A DNA stretch of 64,000 nucleotides from the NCBI RefSeq assembly GCF_963677575.1, contig NZ_OY782038.1, positions 4,343,501 to 4,407,500 on the forward strand. Direction: 5' to 3'. Of the stretch, positions 8,176 through 18,100 are shown piece after piece. The stretch is from an uncultured Draconibacterium sp. GTDB lineage: Bacteria > Bacteroidota > Bacteroidia > Bacteroidales > Prolixibacteraceae. Made by a program: the position numbers and the translations under genes. Within the stretch, counting starts at the first letter, position 1, and the number at the start of each line of letters is the position of its first letter. A model generated the notes under the pieces. That model was not told where the DNA came from. It worked only from the letters and a program-made list of their open reading frames with translations, and did not search any database.

Positions 8176-9879
8176 ATGGCAGAAAAAAATACCAACACAA
8201 ATGCTGAAGCGCCTAAAAAGGCCAACTTCATTCATGCACAAATCGACGCCGATTTGGCCGCAGGAAAAAATGATAAACGTGTGCATACTCGTTTTCCCCC
8301 CGAGCCAAATGGTTATTTGCACATTGGCCACGCTAAATCGATCTGTTTAAATTTCGGGTTGGCGCAAAAATACGGAGGAAAAACAAACCTTCGTTTCGAC
8401 GATACAAATCCATCAAAAGAGGAAACAGAATATGTTGAATCGATTATGGAAGATGTTCGCTGGTTGGGATTCGACTGGGACGATCGTTTGTATTATGCAT
8501 CCGATAATTTTCCAAAACTACATGCTTTTGCCGTTAAATTGATTGAAGAAGGCAAAGCTTATGTCGACGATCAGAATGCAGAAACCATAAGCGAGCAAAA
8601 AGGAACGCCACAGAAACCCGGTACTGAAAGTCCGTTCAGAAATCGTTCGGTTCAAACCAACCTCGATTTATTTGAGCGAATGACAATGGGCGAATTTAAT
8701 GAGGGCGAAAAAGTGCTGCGTGCAAAAATAGATATGGCATCGCCGAATATGCACATGCGCGATCCGATTATTTACCGGATTATGAAAGCCGAACATCACC
8801 GCACCGGAAATAACTGGTGTGTGTATCCGATGTACGATTTTGCCCATGGTCAATGCGACTATTGGGAAGGAATTACACATTCAATCTGTACGCTGGAGTT
8901 TGAGGTGCACCGTCCGTTATATGATTGGTTTATTACGCAACTGATGGATTCGGACTACCGTCCGCGTCAGATTGAGTTTTCGCGTTTGAACCTTACTTAC
9001 ACCGTAATGAGCAAACGTAAATTGCTTGAATTGGTGAAAGACAACCACGTTCGTGGTTGGGACGATCCGCGGATGCCAACTATTTCGGGGTTACGCCGAA
9101 GAGGTTACACACCTGAATCGATCCGTAATTTCTCGGATAAAATTGGCGTAACAAAAGTGGATGGAACAACCGATGTGTCGTTGCTCGAATTCAATGTTCG
9201 CGAGCATTTGAATAAAACTGCACAACGTGTAATGGGCGTGCTCGATCCGCTAAAAGTGGTAATCACTAATTATCCCGAGGATAAAGAAGAAATTTTAAGC
9301 GCCGTAAATAACCCGGAAGATGAATCGATGGGACGTCGGGATGTTCCATTTTCACGCGAGGTTTACATCGAGCAAAGCGACTTTATGGAAGATCCTCCAC
9401 GTAAGTTCTTTCGTTTAGGGCCCGACCGCGAGGTTCGCTTGCGTTATGGTTACCTGATAAAATGTAACGAAGTTATTAAAGATGAAAACGGCAAAATCAT
9501 TGAACTGCACTGTACCTACGATCCGGAATCAAAAGGAGGAAAATCTTCCGATGGCAGAAAAGTAAAAGGTGTGGTGCACTGGGTGTCGGTAAAACATGCT
9601 GTAAAATCAGAAGTGCGCTTGTACGATCGTTTGTTTACCGATGAAGAGCCGGATGGGCACAAGGACATAGACTTTAAAGAGTTTATGAATCCGGAGTCGT
9701 TAAAAGTGCTGAATAAATGTTATCTGGAACCATTTGTAAAAACAGCTCAGCCGCTCGATCATTTTCAGTTTGAGCGAACCGGCTATTTTAACCTGGATCC
9801 TGATTCAACGCCCGAACTGCCGGTGTTTAACCGAACGGTTCCCTTGCGCGATTCGTGGGCTAAAAAGCAAAAGAAATAA
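8176..9879 (+). CDS. glnS: Glutamine--tRNA ligase
   Basis: A 567-residue class I aminoacyl-tRNA synthetase that charges tRNA-Gln with glutamine in the cytoplasm. The HIGH signature is in PEPNGYLHIGHAKS (about residues 42-55), and the KMSKS signature appears as VMSKRKLLELV near residue 277. The C-terminal anticodon-binding beta barrels are present and the length is full. A GlnRS implies direct glutaminylation. The product ends with a basic tail, and a terminator follows within 10 bases. Confidence 0.97.
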   Translation: MAEKNTNTNAEAPKKANFIHAQIDADLAAGKNDKRVHTRFPPEPNGYLHIGHAKSICLNFGLAQKYGGKTNLRFDDTNPSKEETEYVESIMEDVRWLGFDWDDRLYYASDNFPKLHAFAVKLIEEGKAYVDDQNAETISEQKGTPQKPGTESPFRNRSVQTNLDLFERMTMGEFNEGEKVLRAKIDMASPNMHMRDPIIYRIMKAEHHRTGNNWCVYPMYDFAHGQCDYWEGITHSICTLEFEVHRPLYDWFITQLMDSDYRPRQIEFSRLNLTYTVMSKRKLLELVKDNHVRGWDDPRMPTISGLRRRGYTPESIRNFSDKIGVTKVDGTTDVSLLEFNVREHLNKTAQRVMGVLDPLKVVITNYPEDKEEILSAVNNPEDESMGRRDVPFSREVYIEQSDFMEDPPRKFFRLGPDREVRLRYGYLIKCNEVIKDENGKIIELHCTYDPESKGGKSSDGRKVKGVVHWVSVKHAVKSEVRLYDRLFTDEEPDGHKDIDFKEFMNPESLKVLNKCYLEPFVKTAQPLDHFQFERTGYFNLDPDSTPELPVFNRTVPLRDSWAKKQKK

Positions 9880-9885
9880 AAAGCC

Positions 9886-9920
9886 AAAAGGTTGTTTTCA
9901 AATTGAGAGCAACCTTTTTT
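9886..9920 (+). terminator. Intrinsic terminator of glnS
   Basis: AAAAGGTTG (9886-9894) pairs with CAACCTTTT, followed by a run of T. It starts 7 bases after the glnS stop. Confidence 0.85.
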
Positions 9921-9941
9921 ATGAGAATTTGTGAAAATCAT

Positions 9942-10003
9942 CGCCCCCTGAATACCCCGAAGGGGGACATTTCCTCCCTTCGGAGAGGTTAGGAGGGGTG
10001 CTG
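9942..10003. repeat. CCCC...GGGG palindromic intergenic repeat
   Basis: Two adjacent G/C-rich dyads lie here: CCCCCTGAATACCCCGAAGG with GGG following, and a second arm CCTCCCTTCGG...AGGAGGGG. Such blocks recur between genes in many Bacteroidota genomes and resemble REP-type palindromes. In this window a related C-block/G-block palindrome is found near 18500. No function is claimed. Confidence 0.45.
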
Positions 10004-10151
10004 AAATCATTAGTTTTGTAGCTGTTTCCCGAAATTGAGAATGTCTTAATGATGATTTCATTGACAATTTCATCGCAAAGTCTCTGTTTCCGTTAATACC
10101 TGCATATACCCATTTACCGATTCATAACCTTTGTTAACCGAATGTAAACTG

Positions 10152-10179
10152 TTTGGGCGGCTTGCGGTTTTTACATTTG
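10152..10179 (+). promoter_or_regulatory. Probable promoter of the LiaF-like/LytTR operon
   Basis: TTTG (10152-10155) and a -7 box TACATTTG (10172-10179) match the Bacteroidota pattern, though the 16-base spacer is a little short. The box lies 26 bases before the ATG at 10205. Confidence 0.5.
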
Positions 10180-10204
10180 ATGAGTAAATGCAAAAAACAG
10201 TATC

Positions 10205-10594
10205 ATGGAAAAAGTGCCACAGGAAAGAACGCATAAAAAAGAAAACTCGAAAGAGGTATTAGCTTTGGTTTTAATTGGTGTTGGTTTGGTATGGTTGTTA
10301 AAACAAACCGGTTTCTTTTTTGACTTTCCGTTTTTAAACTTTCATGAAATTTTTAGTCCTATAAGGAGTGTCTTTCATGGCGTTGGGCATTTAATTTTTT
10401 CATGGCCTGTTATTTTAATTATTATCGGAGCAGTATTAATGGCCGGAAAACGTTCGGGGGGTTTGGTGCTGCTGATTATTGGAGGCCTGTTTTTATTGCC
10501 AAAACTGATTTTCATATCAGGAGCAACAATTGTGTTTCTTTTCCCAATCATTTTAATTGCTTTGGGAATTGGTTTAATAGCGCGTTTGTTTTAA
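10205..10594 (+). CDS. Small membrane protein, LiaI/LiaF-like transmembrane region
   Basis: A 129-residue protein that is almost entirely hydrophobic after a charged N-terminal tail. It has about four helices with the repeated 'LIxGxxLLxx' pattern (LVLIGVGLVWLLKQTGFFF, LLIIGGLFLLPKLIFI) seen in the LiaI-LiaF-like transmembrane domain. It is the first gene of a run with a second LiaF-like protein, a LytS-type kinase and a LytTR regulator. The likely role is as a membrane partner in envelope-stress sensing; this is inferred from context and from LiaF biology in Firmicutes. Confidence 0.7.
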   Translation: MEKVPQERTHKKENSKEVLALVLIGVGLVWLLKQTGFFFDFPFLNFHEIFSPIRSVFHGVGHLIFSWPVILIIIGAVLMAGKRSGGLVLLIIGGLFLLPKLIFISGATIVFLFPIILIALGIGLIARLF

Positions 10595-10682
10595 CGTGTT
10601 GTAGTGAAAGAGCGTAAATCCTCTAAAAAATGGACAGTGTTTAGAGGATTATCAATATTTTAGGACAGTTAAAACTTTTATC

Positions 10683-11405
10683 ATGGATAATAAACCGGAG
10701 AATACAAACAGAAGAGCCATTCTTGGCTTATTTCTAATTGTGGTAGGTGCACTGTGGATTTTCGAGCGCCTCGATCTTATTCCATCATTTTGGAACGATA
10801 TTCTGATCTCGTGGCAAATGTTACTTATCGGAATTGGGGTCTTCTCTATAATCGGAGGGAACAAAACCACTGGAACAGTTTTAATTGTAATCGGAGGTTT
10901 CTTTTTAATTCCCGAGGTGGCGCATATTCCTTATGAATTACGACGAATAGGTTGGCCTGCATTGATAATAGGTATTGGTGTGGCAATTTTGGTAACGCAT
11001 TCAGGAAAACGAAATCCAATGGAAGCTCCCAATTTTAATCCGGGAGAGCAAAAAGGACAGGACTATTTCGATGATTTTGTGATTTTTGGAGGCCGCGAAG
11101 TGTATGTAAATTCTCAGAATTTTATGGGCGGAAAAACCACTTCTGTTTTTGGCGGAACGGAGTATGATTTACGTCAGGCAAAACTTTCGCCCAATGGTGC
11201 AGTTATCGACACGCTGGCTTTGTTTGGCGGCTGTGGTTTTAAAGTTCCACCCGATTGGACGGTAAAAAATGAAGTAACAGCTATTTTTGGTGGCTATACT
11301 GATAAACGCGGTGCTTCGCTTAATCAAATAGTACCCGATCCATCAAAAACGTTGGTGATAAAAGGCTTTGCAGCATTCGGAGGCGTCGAGATCAAATACC
11401 TGTAA
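10683..11405 (+). CDS. LiaF-like protein (transmembrane domain plus LiaF C-terminal domain)
   Basis: A 240-residue protein. Residues 10-105 form about four transmembrane helices of the DUF5668/LiaI-like type. Residues ~130-240 form the soluble LiaF C-terminal ('cell wall-active antibiotics response') beta domain with the repeated signature VFGG / LFGGCGFKVPPDWTVK / IFGGYTDKR. LiaF proteins in Firmicutes modulate a histidine kinase that responds to cell-wall damage. Here the gene ends 1 base before a LytS-type kinase begins, which supports a functional link. Confidence 0.85.
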   Translation: MDNKPENTNRRAILGLFLIVVGALWIFERLDLIPSFWNDILISWQMLLIGIGVFSIIGGNKTTGTVLIVIGGFFLIPEVAHIPYELRRIGWPALIIGIGVAILVTHSGKRNPMEAPNFNPGEQKGQDYFDDFVIFGGREVYVNSQNFMGGKTTSVFGGTEYDLRQAKLSPNGAVIDTLALFGGCGFKVPPDWTVKNEVTAIFGGYTDKRGASLNQIVPDPSKTLVIKGFAAFGGVEIKYL

Positions 11406-11406
11406 A

Positions 11407-12456
11407 ATGGATTTTAGACATCCCTTTATAAAATCTCCACGGTTGGCTATTTCGTATGTTGCGTTTTGGTTGATACTGGCAGTGGTAATGGTTCTGGTAG
11501 TCGTATCGGTTGGCGAAAGTGATTTTATTACGGCCATGACTGATCGTTTTGCTTACATCATTCTTTTTGGATTTTTAGGAATTGCCATTTGGTATGTCAT
11601 AAAATTTAGTACCCTCGAAGATAACAGTGTTGGCCGTGTAATTCTGGCGCATGTTATTGCGGCGTCAATAATTGTTTTAATCTGGTTGTACATTGGCACC
11701 GTTATTACAAAACTCATTAACCCGGGGCAACTGCAGGAAGACAACAATTATTTGTTTACCGGCCTTTACAACGGATACTTGCTTTACACATTCAACGTGG
11801 TGTTTTTTTACGCTGTAAATTATTACCTGGCTTTTAAAGAGAAAACCAAGAACGAAACAAAACTAAAAGCACTGGTAAAAGAAGCCGAACTGCATGCTTT
11901 AAAATCGCAGATTAATCCACACTTCCTGTTTAACAGTTTGAACAGTATTTCGTCGCTAACTATGACCGATCCGGGCAAAGCACAGGAAATGGTGATTAAT
12001 CTTTCGCAATTGATGCGTTATTCGTTAAAACACGACCAACGCGAAAAAGTAACCGTTAAGCAGGAAATCGATAATAACAAGCTGTATTTAAAGATTGAAA
12101 AGGTACGTTTCGGTAAAAAGCTGAACCCGGTTTTTGCGGTTGAAGAAAACTGTTTAAAGGCTGAAATTCCGAATATGATTCTTCAACCACTGTACGAAAA
12201 TGCCATAAAATATGGCGTTTACGAAGCCACTGAAACCATTGATGTAATTACGCATTGCCGGTGCGACGACGATAAACTGGTGGTAACCATCAGCAATACT
12301 TACGATAAAGATGTATTAAGCAAAAAAGGCGAGGGGATTGGATTGCGTAATATCCGCGACCGCCTGCAGGTGATCTACGGGAACCCGCATTTGCTGAAAA
12401 TTGAAGATAAACAAGATGAATTTACCGTAACTTTAACCATTCCTCAAAAATTGTAA
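11407..12456 (+). CDS. LytS/YehU-type sensor histidine kinase (His_kinase family)
   Basis: I chose the ATG at 11407, just after the preceding stop, because the product then begins with MDFRHPFIKSPRLAISYVAF and goes straight into four transmembrane helices; an upstream in-frame start would lie inside the previous gene. The phosphoacceptor region reads SQINPHFLFNSLNSISSL around residue 165, the hallmark of the PF06580 family. A C-terminal HATPase with GIGLRNIRDRL follows. It probably autophosphorylates and signals to the LytTR regulator encoded 3 bases downstream. No separate sensory domain is seen, so the membrane part and the LiaF-like neighbours may do the sensing. Confidence 0.92.
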   Translation: MDFRHPFIKSPRLAISYVAFWLILAVVMVLVVVSVGESDFITAMTDRFAYIILFGFLGIAIWYVIKFSTLEDNSVGRVILAHVIAASIIVLIWLYIGTVITKLINPGQLQEDNNYLFTGLYNGYLLYTFNVVFFYAVNYYLAFKEKTKNETKLKALVKEAELHALKSQINPHFLFNSLNSISSLTMTDPGKAQEMVINLSQLMRYSLKHDQREKVTVKQEIDNNKLYLKIEKVRFGKKLNPVFAVEENCLKAEIPNMILQPLYENAIKYGVYEATETIDVITHCRCDDDKLVVTISNTYDKDVLSKKGEGIGLRNIRDRLQVIYGNPHLLKIEDKQDEFTVTLTIPQKL

Positions 12457-12459
12457 ACC

Positions 12460-13209
12460 ATGACTGAAAAATTGCGCACCATTATAGTTGAAGATGAAGA
12501 ACTGGCTCGTAACCTGATGAAGTCGTTTCTGGCCGATAACGACGCTATTGAACTGATTGCCGAATGCGAAAACGGTTTTGAAGGCGTAAAACAAATTAAC
12601 GACTTAAAACCCGACCTGGTTTTTCTCGATATTCAAATGCCAAAGATCACCGGTTTTGAGCTGCTTGAATTATTGGAGCACAAACCACAAATAATATTTG
12701 CCACGGCTTACGACCAATATGCTTTAAAAGCCTTTGATTATAACGCAGCCGATTACTTGCTAAAACCTTATTCGAAAGATCGTTTGGATGAAGCCATTCA
12801 GAAAGTTTTGGAGCGCATTCAAACCGAAGGAAAAGAATCGGATGTGGCCGAAAAAGTAAGTGATTTCCCAAAAGACGAATACCTAGATCGTGTTGTGGTA
12901 AAAGACCGCCACAAAATTCATATTGCGCCGGTTGATGCTGTGCGTTATATCGAATCGATGGACGATTATGTAATGATCTACACCACCGAAGGCCGCTGGA
13001 TGAAACAAAAAACCATGAAGTATTTCGAGAATGCTTTGAATCCGAAGAATTTTGTGCGTATTCACCGCAGCTACATTGTAAAAGTGGACGAGATCGAAGA
13101 AATTCAACAATACGAAAAGGAATCGTACATTGTTATTTTGCACGACAAAACAAAGTTGAAAGTCAGTAAAACAGGCTATAAGAATTTGAAGGGCGTGTTG
13201 AATTTTTAA
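12460..13209 (+). CDS. LytTR-family response regulator
   Basis: A 249-residue regulator with an N-terminal receiver domain (acidic VEDEE pocket near residue 10, phosphorylatable Asp in LVFLDIQMPK near residue 58, conserved Lys in LLKPYSKD). The C-terminal LytTR DNA-binding domain carries the typical VRYIESMDDYVMIYT and FVRIHRSYIV motifs. It starts 3 bases after the cognate kinase, so the pair is translated together. The target genes are probably envelope-related, by analogy with the LiaF-like neighbours. Confidence 0.94.
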   Translation: MTEKLRTIIVEDEELARNLMKSFLADNDAIELIAECENGFEGVKQINDLKPDLVFLDIQMPKITGFELLELLEHKPQIIFATAYDQYALKAFDYNAADYLLKPYSKDRLDEAIQKVLERIQTEGKESDVAEKVSDFPKDEYLDRVVVKDRHKIHIAPVDAVRYIESMDDYVMIYTTEGRWMKQKTMKYFENALNPKNFVRIHRSYIVKVDEIEEIQQYEKESYIVILHDKTKLKVSKTGYKNLKGVLNF

Positions 13210-13263
13210 CGCTTCGCAAAATATATTCAAAAACAAGTATGTTCCCCTCAAATAGAATGTCTT

Positions 13264-14868
13264 ATGATATTAAATCGGAAAAAGAAGAAAAGAGAAGAGT
13301 TGCAAAAGACTTTTGCAAAAGTTAAGGACGACTCATTTCATTTTGACTTGATTGAAAGGTATTTTCGGGCAAAAGATAATTCGAACGCTTTTCAAACGCT
13401 TTCGGATAAAACATGCAAGGATCTCGACTTTAATGAGTTGTTCATGTTTGTCGACCGAACTCATTCAAAAGTTGGGCAGCAGTATTTGTATCAAACACTG
13501 CGAACAATCCCAAAATCGTTTAATCATTCTGATGAAAGGCTGATTGGTCAATTTTCGAACGATCTTGAATTTAGAACTTCAGTACAACTCCAATTGTCGG
13601 AGTTAAAAAGTAATGATGCCTATTACATCAGCACGCTATTTCAGAATGAACACCAAAAAGCGCCCAAATGGTTTTTTGTAACCAAAATCTTATCGGTATT
13701 GAGTTTGGTTTCAGTTCTTTTAATTCAGGTATCTCAGCAAATTATATTTTTCCTGTTCGGGATTTTTATCATTAACATGGTGATCCATTTCTGGAATAAA
13801 AGAAATCTACACCAGTATTTAGGATCGATACCTCAACTGCTGCGCTTAACTAAAGTTGCCGCTGAACTTCAGAAGGATGAGCGGTTAGCTAAACAAAATC
13901 GTGACTTAGGAAAATCGCTCAAAGCTCTTTCGTGCATAAAAAGAAGGATGTCGTTTTTTAAATTGGAAGCCAAAATGGATAATGATCTGGCTGCTTTGGT
14001 TGCTGGAATTATAGAGCTGTTCAAAATATTGTTTCTGATTGAGCCTCTCTTTTTGTTTGGTGTTTTAAAACGGCTCAATTCCATGCGCCGGGAAATGGAT
14101 GAGGTTTTCAGCTTTGTAGGAAAGATTGATGTTCTGTTATCCGTTGCATCACTTCGGAAAGGCGCACCAAAGTACTGTGTTCCTAACGTTAGTGCCCAGA
14201 CCAAAAAATTATATGCCAAAAATTTATATCATCCTTTGTTGCCTGATTGTGTTGAGAATAACATTGATGTCGATCAGAAATCGGTTTTGCTCACCGGCTC
14301 AAATATGTCGGGTAAAACAACTTTTATTAGAACAGTTGGTATAAATGTAATAACCGGATTAACGCTAAATACGTGTTTTGCAGTTGATTTCGAAATGCCG
14401 CGAATGAGGATATTTTCGGCAATCAGAATTAGTGATGATCTGCTGAATGATAAGAGTTATTATTTTGAGGAGGTGCTTACCATAAAAACAATGTTGGAAG
14501 CAGGAAAAGAGAACACTCCAAATTTGTTTTTGCTCGACGAAATATTTAAGGGAACCAACACCATTGAACGGATTTCGGCAGGCAAAGCGGTTCTTTCTTC
14601 ACTGGCAGGAGGCGAAAATATAGTTCTGGTTTCAACGCACGATATTGAACTGGCCGACTTGCTTCATGATGAATACGACTTGTACCATTTTAGCGAAAAC
14701 GTCAATTATAAAACGGTGGACTTTGACTATCGAATAAAAGATGGAAAGCTAAAAACAAGAAATGCGATCAGAATTCTTGAAATAAATGATTATCCGGAAA
14801 GTATTATTAAGGAAGCGAATAGTATTTCTAATCAACTGGATGATAATCAAACCAAAGTAGGTAGCTAA
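13264..14868 (+). CDS. Membrane-anchored MutS-like ATPase
   Basis: A 534-residue protein whose C-terminal ~220 residues are a MutS-type ATPase: Walker A TGSNMSGKTTFIRT, Walker B LFLLDEIFKGTNTIERIS, and the signature STHDIELADLL. The N-terminal mismatch-recognition and connector domains of true MutS are absent. Instead a central core/lever-like region contains two adjacent hydrophobic helices (about residues 140-180, VLSLVSVLLIQVSQ and IIFFLFGIFIINMVIHFW) that look like membrane spans. This architecture is common in Bacteroidota and has no established function; mismatch repair should not be assumed. It follows the LytTR regulator by 54 bases in the same direction. Confidence 0.85.
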   Translation: MILNRKKKKREELQKTFAKVKDDSFHFDLIERYFRAKDNSNAFQTLSDKTCKDLDFNELFMFVDRTHSKVGQQYLYQTLRTIPKSFNHSDERLIGQFSNDLEFRTSVQLQLSELKSNDAYYISTLFQNEHQKAPKWFFVTKILSVLSLVSVLLIQVSQQIIFFLFGIFIINMVIHFWNKRNLHQYLGSIPQLLRLTKVAAELQKDERLAKQNRDLGKSLKALSCIKRRMSFFKLEAKMDNDLAALVAGIIELFKILFLIEPLFLFGVLKRLNSMRREMDEVFSFVGKIDVLLSVASLRKGAPKYCVPNVSAQTKKLYAKNLYHPLLPDCVENNIDVDQKSVLLTGSNMSGKTTFIRTVGINVITGLTLNTCFAVDFEMPRMRIFSAIRISDDLLNDKSYYFEEVLTIKTMLEAGKENTPNLFLLDEIFKGTNTIERISAGKAVLSSLAGGENIVLVSTHDIELADLLHDEYDLYHFSENVNYKTVDFDYRIKDGKLKTRNAIRILEINDYPESIIKEANSISNQLDDNQTKVGS

Positions 14869-15077
14869 ATCATCCCAATTTTTCTATTCTAAAAATTGTC
14901 GAAGTTTTCCTTTGTGATATATATCTTTTTTCAGCAAAGTAATATTTATTATTTTCATCAATCAAAACTAAACCTAAGGTAAGGGTAATGCGAAATTTAA
15001 GCTTATTAAATAGGCATTTCGCGTAATATTCGCCCACTGTTTCATACTGATGATTCCGAAATTCAAATAAATATTCA
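14869..15077. other. Intergenic region upstream of leader element A
   Basis: About 210 A/T-rich bases between the MutS-like gene and the structured leader of the BNR protein. I see no gene or clear terminator. An 80-codon minus-strand frame runs across it and into the leader, but it has no recognisable content. Confidence 0.4.
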
Positions 15078-15189
15078 ATGAAACGAGCATGGAACTCTAT
15101 TACAAAAAACATTGTTTATCCCATCTATAGCGTGGAGGATAAGCGAGTTCCATGTGATGCCATTAGAAACAAATAATTTTAATCACATG
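15078..15189 (+). promoter_or_regulatory. Structured leader element, copy A (before the BNR/VPS10 protein)
   Basis: The 5' strand ATGAAACGAGC (15078-15088) pairs with GCGAGTTCCAT (15143-15153) as an 11-position helix that contains tandem G.A mismatches and one A.C mismatch. A second helix, CATGTGAT (15152-15159) with ATCACATG (15182-15189), includes the start codon of the gene. The two helices share the CAT of the first one, so they compete. The element also contains a 32-codon frame (15078-15176) that ends 10 bases before the start codon. The same arrangement occurs at 60685 (gcvT) and on the minus strand at 43563 (trkA). The identity of any ligand is unknown. Confidence 0.6.
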
Positions 15190-18100
15190 AAAAGACTCGC
15201 ACTAATTTTAACTGCTGTATTTTTAATTTCTACAGTAGCTTTCTCGAAAAGGAAAGAAGAGGAGAAAAAAGAAGAGGATAAGCCTTTTGTTAATTCGGGG
15301 CTGGTAAGTGGCCTGGAATGGCGAAGCATTGGTCCGGCATGGGCAAGCGGCCGGATCGCTGATTTTGCTGTAAATCCAAACAATCACAGTGAATATTACG
15401 TTGCCGTTGCTTCCGGTAACGTGTGGAAAACCACGAATAACGGAACTACTTTTAACCCGATTTTCGATAATTATGGTTCGTATTCTACCAGCGTTGTGGT
15501 GCTCGATCCGAATAACCCGAATGTAGTTTGGGTTGGAACCGGCGAGAACAACCACCAGCGTGCACTCGGTTATGGCGATGGTGTTTATAAATCGCTCGAC
15601 GGTGGAAAGTCGTTTAAAAACATGGGCTTGAAAGAAAGTCGCCAAATTGGTGGAATCGTAATTGATCCACGTAATTCTGAAATTGTTTTTGTTGCTGCTG
15701 AAGGATCGGCATGGGGACCGGGTGAGGAGCGTGGTCTGTACAAAAGTACCGACGGTGGTGAAAACTGGAACAAAGTGCTGGAGATTAGCGAAAACACCGG
15801 TGTGAATAATGTGGTTATTGATCCTTCTAATCCGGATGTTATGTACGCTACATCGGAGCAGCGCCGCAGAACTTCATTTACAAAAATTGGTGGCGGACCT
15901 GAATCATCCGTGTACAAAAGTACCGATGGCGGCGAGAACTGGCGCAAGATTATGAAAGGACTTCCTTCGGTTGATATTGGCGGAATGGGAATTGATGTTT
16001 CGCCGGTTGATCCGAATTACGTTTACCTGATTGTGGAAGCTGCTGAAGATAAAGGTGGATTTTTCCGCTCTACCGATAAAGGCGAAAGCTGGTCGAAAAT
16101 GAGCGATCACCACTCAAGTGGTCAGTATTACAACGAAATTGTTTGTGATCCTGTCGACAAGGATAAAGTATATTCAACAGAGACATACTCGTTTGTTACC
16201 GACGATGGTGGCAAAAGCTGGAAACGCATTCCAAATCCCGGCCGTCACGTTGACGACCATGCCATTTGGATCGATCCGACAGATCCCGAGCATTTTATTA
16301 TTGGTGGCGACGGTGGTATTTACGAAACCTGGGACAACGGAACAACTTTCGACTTTAAAGAAAACCTGCCGATTACGCAGTTTTACCGTGTTTATCTTGA
16401 TGATGCTGAGCCGTTCTATAACGTTTACGGTGGAACTCAGGATAACAATTCAATGGGAGGTCCTTCGCAAAATACAAGCAGAGATGGTGTGATCAACGAC
16501 GAGTGGTTCCCAACGCTTGGAGGCGATGGTTTTTGGGGCGCAATCGAACCCGGAAATCCAAACATCGTTTATTCGGAGTACCAGTATGGAAATGTATACC
16601 GTTACGATAAAAAAAGCGGCGAGAGTTTAAGTATAAAACCGATTGAACGCAAAGGAGAACTGACTTACAAATGGAACTGGAATGCGCCATTGTTTATCAG
16701 TCCGCATAAGAATACACGTTTATACATGGCTGCCAACAAGGTTTTCCGTAGCGACGACCGTGGTAATACCTGGGAAGTGATCAGTGATGATCTGACAGCA
16801 CAGATCGACCGCACATCAATTCCGGTAATGGGTAAATACTGGCCGGCAGAAGCTGTGGTTCGCGATGTGTCTACTTCGCAATGGGGAACTATTGTGGCAC
16901 TCGAAGAATCGAAAATACAGGAAGGATTGTTGTATGCCGGAACCGACGACGGTGTTATTTCGGTTACCGAAAATGGCGAAAACTGGGCACAGGTAAAAAG
17001 CTTTCCGGGAGTGCCGGAGTTGACTATTGTAAGCGACATTTGCGCCGACCGTTTTGATGCGAATGTGGTGTATGCCACTTTTGATAACCTGAAACGCGAC
17101 GACTTTAAACCGTACGTTTATAAAAGTACCGATAAAGGAAAAACATGGACTTCTATCTCGGGGAATCTGCCTGAGAATGGATCGGTTCATACCATTATGC
17201 AGGATTTTGTTCGTCCTGAGTTGTTGTTCGTAGGCACAGAATTTGGCATCTATTTTACCGTTGATGGCGGTGCAAACTGGGTGCAGCTAAAATCAGGAAT
17301 GCCAACTATTCCGGTGTTCGATATTGCTATTCAGGAGCGCGAAACCGACTTGGTTGCTGCAACATTTGGTCGTGGATTCTATATCCTGGATGATTTCAGT
17401 CCGTTACGCGAGATATCAGCGGATCTTGAAAATTCGGAAGCTGAAATCTTCCCGATAAAAGATGCTAAGATGTTTGTTCAAACAAGCGGAAAAGATAATC
17501 AGGGAAGTAATTACTTTGCTTCTAAAAACCCGGAGTACGGTGCAACTTTTACCTATTTCCTGAAAGAAGTGCCAAAAACTCAAAAACAGCTTCGTAAAGA
17601 GGAGGAGAAAGAGTTGTTTAAAGAAGGAAAACCCATTCCTCAACCAAGCTGGCGCGAATTGCAACTGGAAGGTCAACAGGAAAAATCGCACCTGATTTTT
17701 ACCATTTACGATAACGACGGAAATGTGATCGATCAGTTTACAAAAGCTCCATCAAAAGGTGTGAACCGCGTTAACTGGAACATGACTTACGCCGCTACTG
17801 CCAACGTTCGTATTCGCGATAAATTTGACCCGATAACCAGTGCCGGCCGTGGTATTATGGTGATGCCCGGGACTTACAAAGTGGGCATGAAATTGTGGCA
17901 CGAAGGCGAGTTAACCGAATTGGTTGAGCCGGTTGCATTTACCTGTAAGAAGTTAAACAATACAGCTTTGCCGGCTGCAGATTATAACGAAAATATTGAG
18001 TTTGCACAGAAAGTGAATAAACTGGCACTGGCCGTTATAGGAACCAATCGAATGATTAGCGAAACAACTGCAAAAGTGGAGAAAATAAAACAAGCCATTT

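Noticed and set aside
13264..14868. Genuine mismatch-repair mutS
   Set aside because: Domain I with the Phe-x-Glu mismatch motif is absent, the protein is too short, and it has apparent membrane helices.
14870..15112. 80-codon minus-strand gene
   Set aside because: No recognisable content. It overlaps the structured leader of the BNR gene, whose conservation explains part of the open frame.
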